A stretch of DNA of 64,000 nucleotides from Isoetes taiwanensis (Eukaryota > Streptophyta > Lycopodiopsida > Isoetales > Isoetaceae): assembly GCA_021234155.1 (NCBI GenBank), contig JAJEKV010000053.1, forward strand, positions 2,650,077 to 2,714,076, given 5' to 3'. Below are positions 61,801 through 64,000 of the stretch, in pieces. The position numbers were made by a program, and so were the translations under genes. Under the pieces are notes generated by a model, which did not search any database, had not been told where the DNA came from, and was given only the letters and a program-made list of their open reading frames with translations. Each line of letters opens with the position of its first letter. Position 1 is the first letter of the stretch.

Positions 61801-64000
61801 AGCTATCGTGTTTTCCCTTTGAGCTGCTTGTAAAGCGATGGGATATAGCTAGCTAATCTATGGACCTTAAACAAAATAAAAATACTGTTGACTTCCTAGA
61901 AGGAGATATCACTATACCACAAAAGTGTGCATGTAAGGCAAAAGTTTTGCCCAACGGATGTGTGGTGAGTTGGTATAGGCTAAACAAGCGCCGAAATAAA
62001 TGTGCATTTTGGTCGAGGGTTCCAAACCTTGCCAATGTATGTTTATCTTTGGGAGTTAGTTCTTGGGGAGTTATCTGATGATGATCCCGGCGTGGTAGAA
62101 CTTAAGCCTATCACGTGTGTCCTCCACTTTAGTAGCAGAAAGCGATGGGATATAGCTAGCTAGTCTAGCATGGACCTTAAACAAAAATAAAAAATGCTAG
62201 AAGTGACTTCCTGAAGTAGAATATCCGCCTACAAAGTGTGCATGAGCAAAAGTTTGCCCAACCGGATGTGTGGTGAGTTGAGTATAGGCCTATTAATGCC
62301 AATAAATGTGCATTTGGTCGAGGGTTCAAACCTTGCCAATGTATGTTTATCTTTAGGAGTTAGTTCTTGGGGTTATCTGATGATGATCCAAGCGTGGTAG
62401 AACTTAAAAGCCTATCGTGTCCTCCACTTTAGCAGGCTGCTTGCCAAAGGCAGTGGGATACTCAACTAGCTAGTCTAGCATGGACCTTAAACAAAATAAA
62501 AATACTCCGTGACTTCCTAAAGTAGATGTCTACTACAAAGGAGGTATTGCATATGAGCAAAAGTTTTGCCCAGGATGTGTGGTGAGTTGGTATAGGCCTA
62601 GTAATGCCAAAATAAATGTGCATTTGGTCGAGGGGGTTCAAACCTTATGCCAATGTATGTTTATCTTTGGGAGTTGATTCTTGGGGTTATCGATGATGAT
62701 CCCAGCCGTGGTAGGGCAAAAGCCTATCACGATGTCCTCCACTTTAGGCTGCCTTAAAGCGATGGATATAACTAGCTAGTCTATGGACAATAAACAAAAT
62801 AAAAATACCGTGACTTCTAAAGGCGGGAGAACCATCACCTACAAAGTGTGCATGTAGGCAAAGTTTTATATGAGGATGTGTGGTGAGAGTTGGTATAGGC
62901 ACAAAGCCAATGCCAAAATAAATATTGCGCATTTAATTAGAGTTCAAACCTTGCCAATGTATGTTTATCTTTAGGAGTTGATTCTTGGGGGTTATCACGA
63001 TGATGATCCCGACATTGAGTAGAACTTAAAAGCCTATCGTGTCCTCCCTTTGGGCTGCTTGTAAAGTGGAATATAACTAGCTAGTCTAGCATGGACCTTA
63101 AACAAAAATAAAAATACCGTGACTTCCCTAGAAGTGAGATATCCACGCCTACAAAGTGTCACATGTAAGGCGGATTTGCCCAGCGGATGTGTGGTGAGTT
63201 GGTATAGGCTAGTAATGCCAAAATAAATGTGCATTTGGTCGAGGGGTTCAAACCTTGCCAATGTATGTTATCTTTGGGAGTTAGTTCTTTGAGGTTGCTC
63301 GATGATGATCCCAGAAGCGTGAGTAGAACTTAAAGCCTATCACGTGTCCTCCCACTTTGGGCTGTAGCAAAGCTTGATGGGACTCTCTTCGCTAGTCTAG
63401 CATGGACCTTAAACAAAATAAAAAATACTCAAGTGACTTCTAAAGGCGGGAGATATCACATACAAAGTGTGCATGTAAAGGCAAAGTTTTGCCCATGGAT
63501 GTGGTGAGTTGGTATAGGCCTAGTAATGCCAAAATAAATGTGCATTTGATGGGGGTTTCAAGCCTGCCAATGTATGTTTATCTTTGGGAGTTAGTTCTTG
63601 AGGTTACTCGATGATAATCCCAGTGGTAGAACTTAAAAGCTATATTCCATACACTGACAGGCGATGGGATATCTCAACTAACTAATACAGCGTAGATAAG
63701 CAAAATAAAAAATACCGTGACCTAAGATATCCACACTACAAAGTGTGCATGTAAAGGCAAAAGTTTTGCCGGATGCAATGGTGAGTTGGTATAGGCGCAG
63801 TAATGCCAAAATAAATGTCGTTTGAATTAGGGTTCAAACCTTCGCCATGTATGTTTATCTTTGGGAGTTAGTTCTGCTTGGGGTGCTCTGATGATGATCC
63901 AGAAGCGTGGTAGAACTTAAAAGCCTATCATCCTCCACTTTAGGCTGCCGCAAAGCAGTGGGATATAACTAGCTAGTCTAGCATGGATAATAGAAAACAA
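58856..64000. repeat. 305-bp satellite array, runs off the window
   Basis: At least 17 units. The landmark 'atgtatgtttatctttggga' recurs at about 58984, 59286, 59596, 59908, 60207, 60517, 60820, 61124, 61436, 61733, 62036, 62339, 62655, 62963, 63263, 63572 and 63851 (spacing 279-316). Another landmark is 'ctagtctagcatggacctta'. Units differ mainly by short indels at fixed places. Recurrent minus-strand frames ('KVHARLASYIP') are by-products of the repeat and change from unit to unit, so no gene is called. Confidence 0.96.

Noticed and set aside
58856-64000. Series of similar minus-strand frames of 60-100 codons
   Set aside because: They follow the 305-bp unit, change frame and length from unit to unit, and match no family. 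They are by-products of the satellite.

Overview
The window looks like nuclear DNA from a land plant with a large, repeat-rich genome. The evidence is Ty1/copia and Ty3/gypsy LTR elements, plant L1-like LINEs, a PLS-type pentatricopeptide-repeat (PPR) gene, BSL-type Kelch exons and a nuclear copy of plastid 23S rRNA. The PPR style (long runs of 'DMYAKCGS' units) and a non-L1 LINE family suggest a fern or other seed-free plant. That placement is inference. There is no operon, CRISPR array, tRNA or bacterial gene.

Layout. 1-4.95 kb: decayed Ty1/copia element. 4.95-17.82 kb: a 187-bp satellite split by a Ty3/gypsy element (5173-16257, LTRs of about 2.43 kb, 5-bp target duplication GTAAG). 17.88-24.3 kb: a tandemly duplicated segment carrying an unrecognised multi-exon gene with an AT-hook. 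Its first copy holds an L1-like LINE with a 14-bp target duplication, and its second copy is the unfilled site. 24.5-27 kb: a non-L1 LINE (here 'LINE A') inside (CT)n, then (CT)n/(TA)n tracts. 27.86-27.98 kb: plastid-type 23S rRNA fragment. 30.26-32.86 kb: a 1.3-kb tandem duplication carrying two exons of a BSL-type Kelch phosphatase gene. 33.9-43.3 kb: a nest. A second LINE A copy is split by an L1-like LINE ('LINE B'). LINE B is split by a non-coding LTR element (39142-41844), and LINE A is cut at its far end by a copia-type LTR. 45.1-46.1 kb: minisatellite. 48.15-50.55 kb: the PPR gene, the only convincing complete-looking host coding region. 50.9-57.1 kb: its 3' part and flank are duplicated, with a foldback structure, a minus-strand L1-like LINE and a poly(T)-headed retro-insert. 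58.75-64 kb: a 305-bp satellite running off the window, with one inverted partial unit at its left edge.

Almost all content is mobile or tandem DNA in layers. The layering (filled and empty sites, target duplications) lets the order of many events be read. The PPR product, if made, would be an organelle RNA-binding protein. I found no convincing new multi-gene system. The best unexplained items are the AT-hook gene family at 18.3-23.7 kb, the foldback at 50.96-51.21 kb, and the small duplication-flanked, inverted LINE fragment at 34.0 kb.
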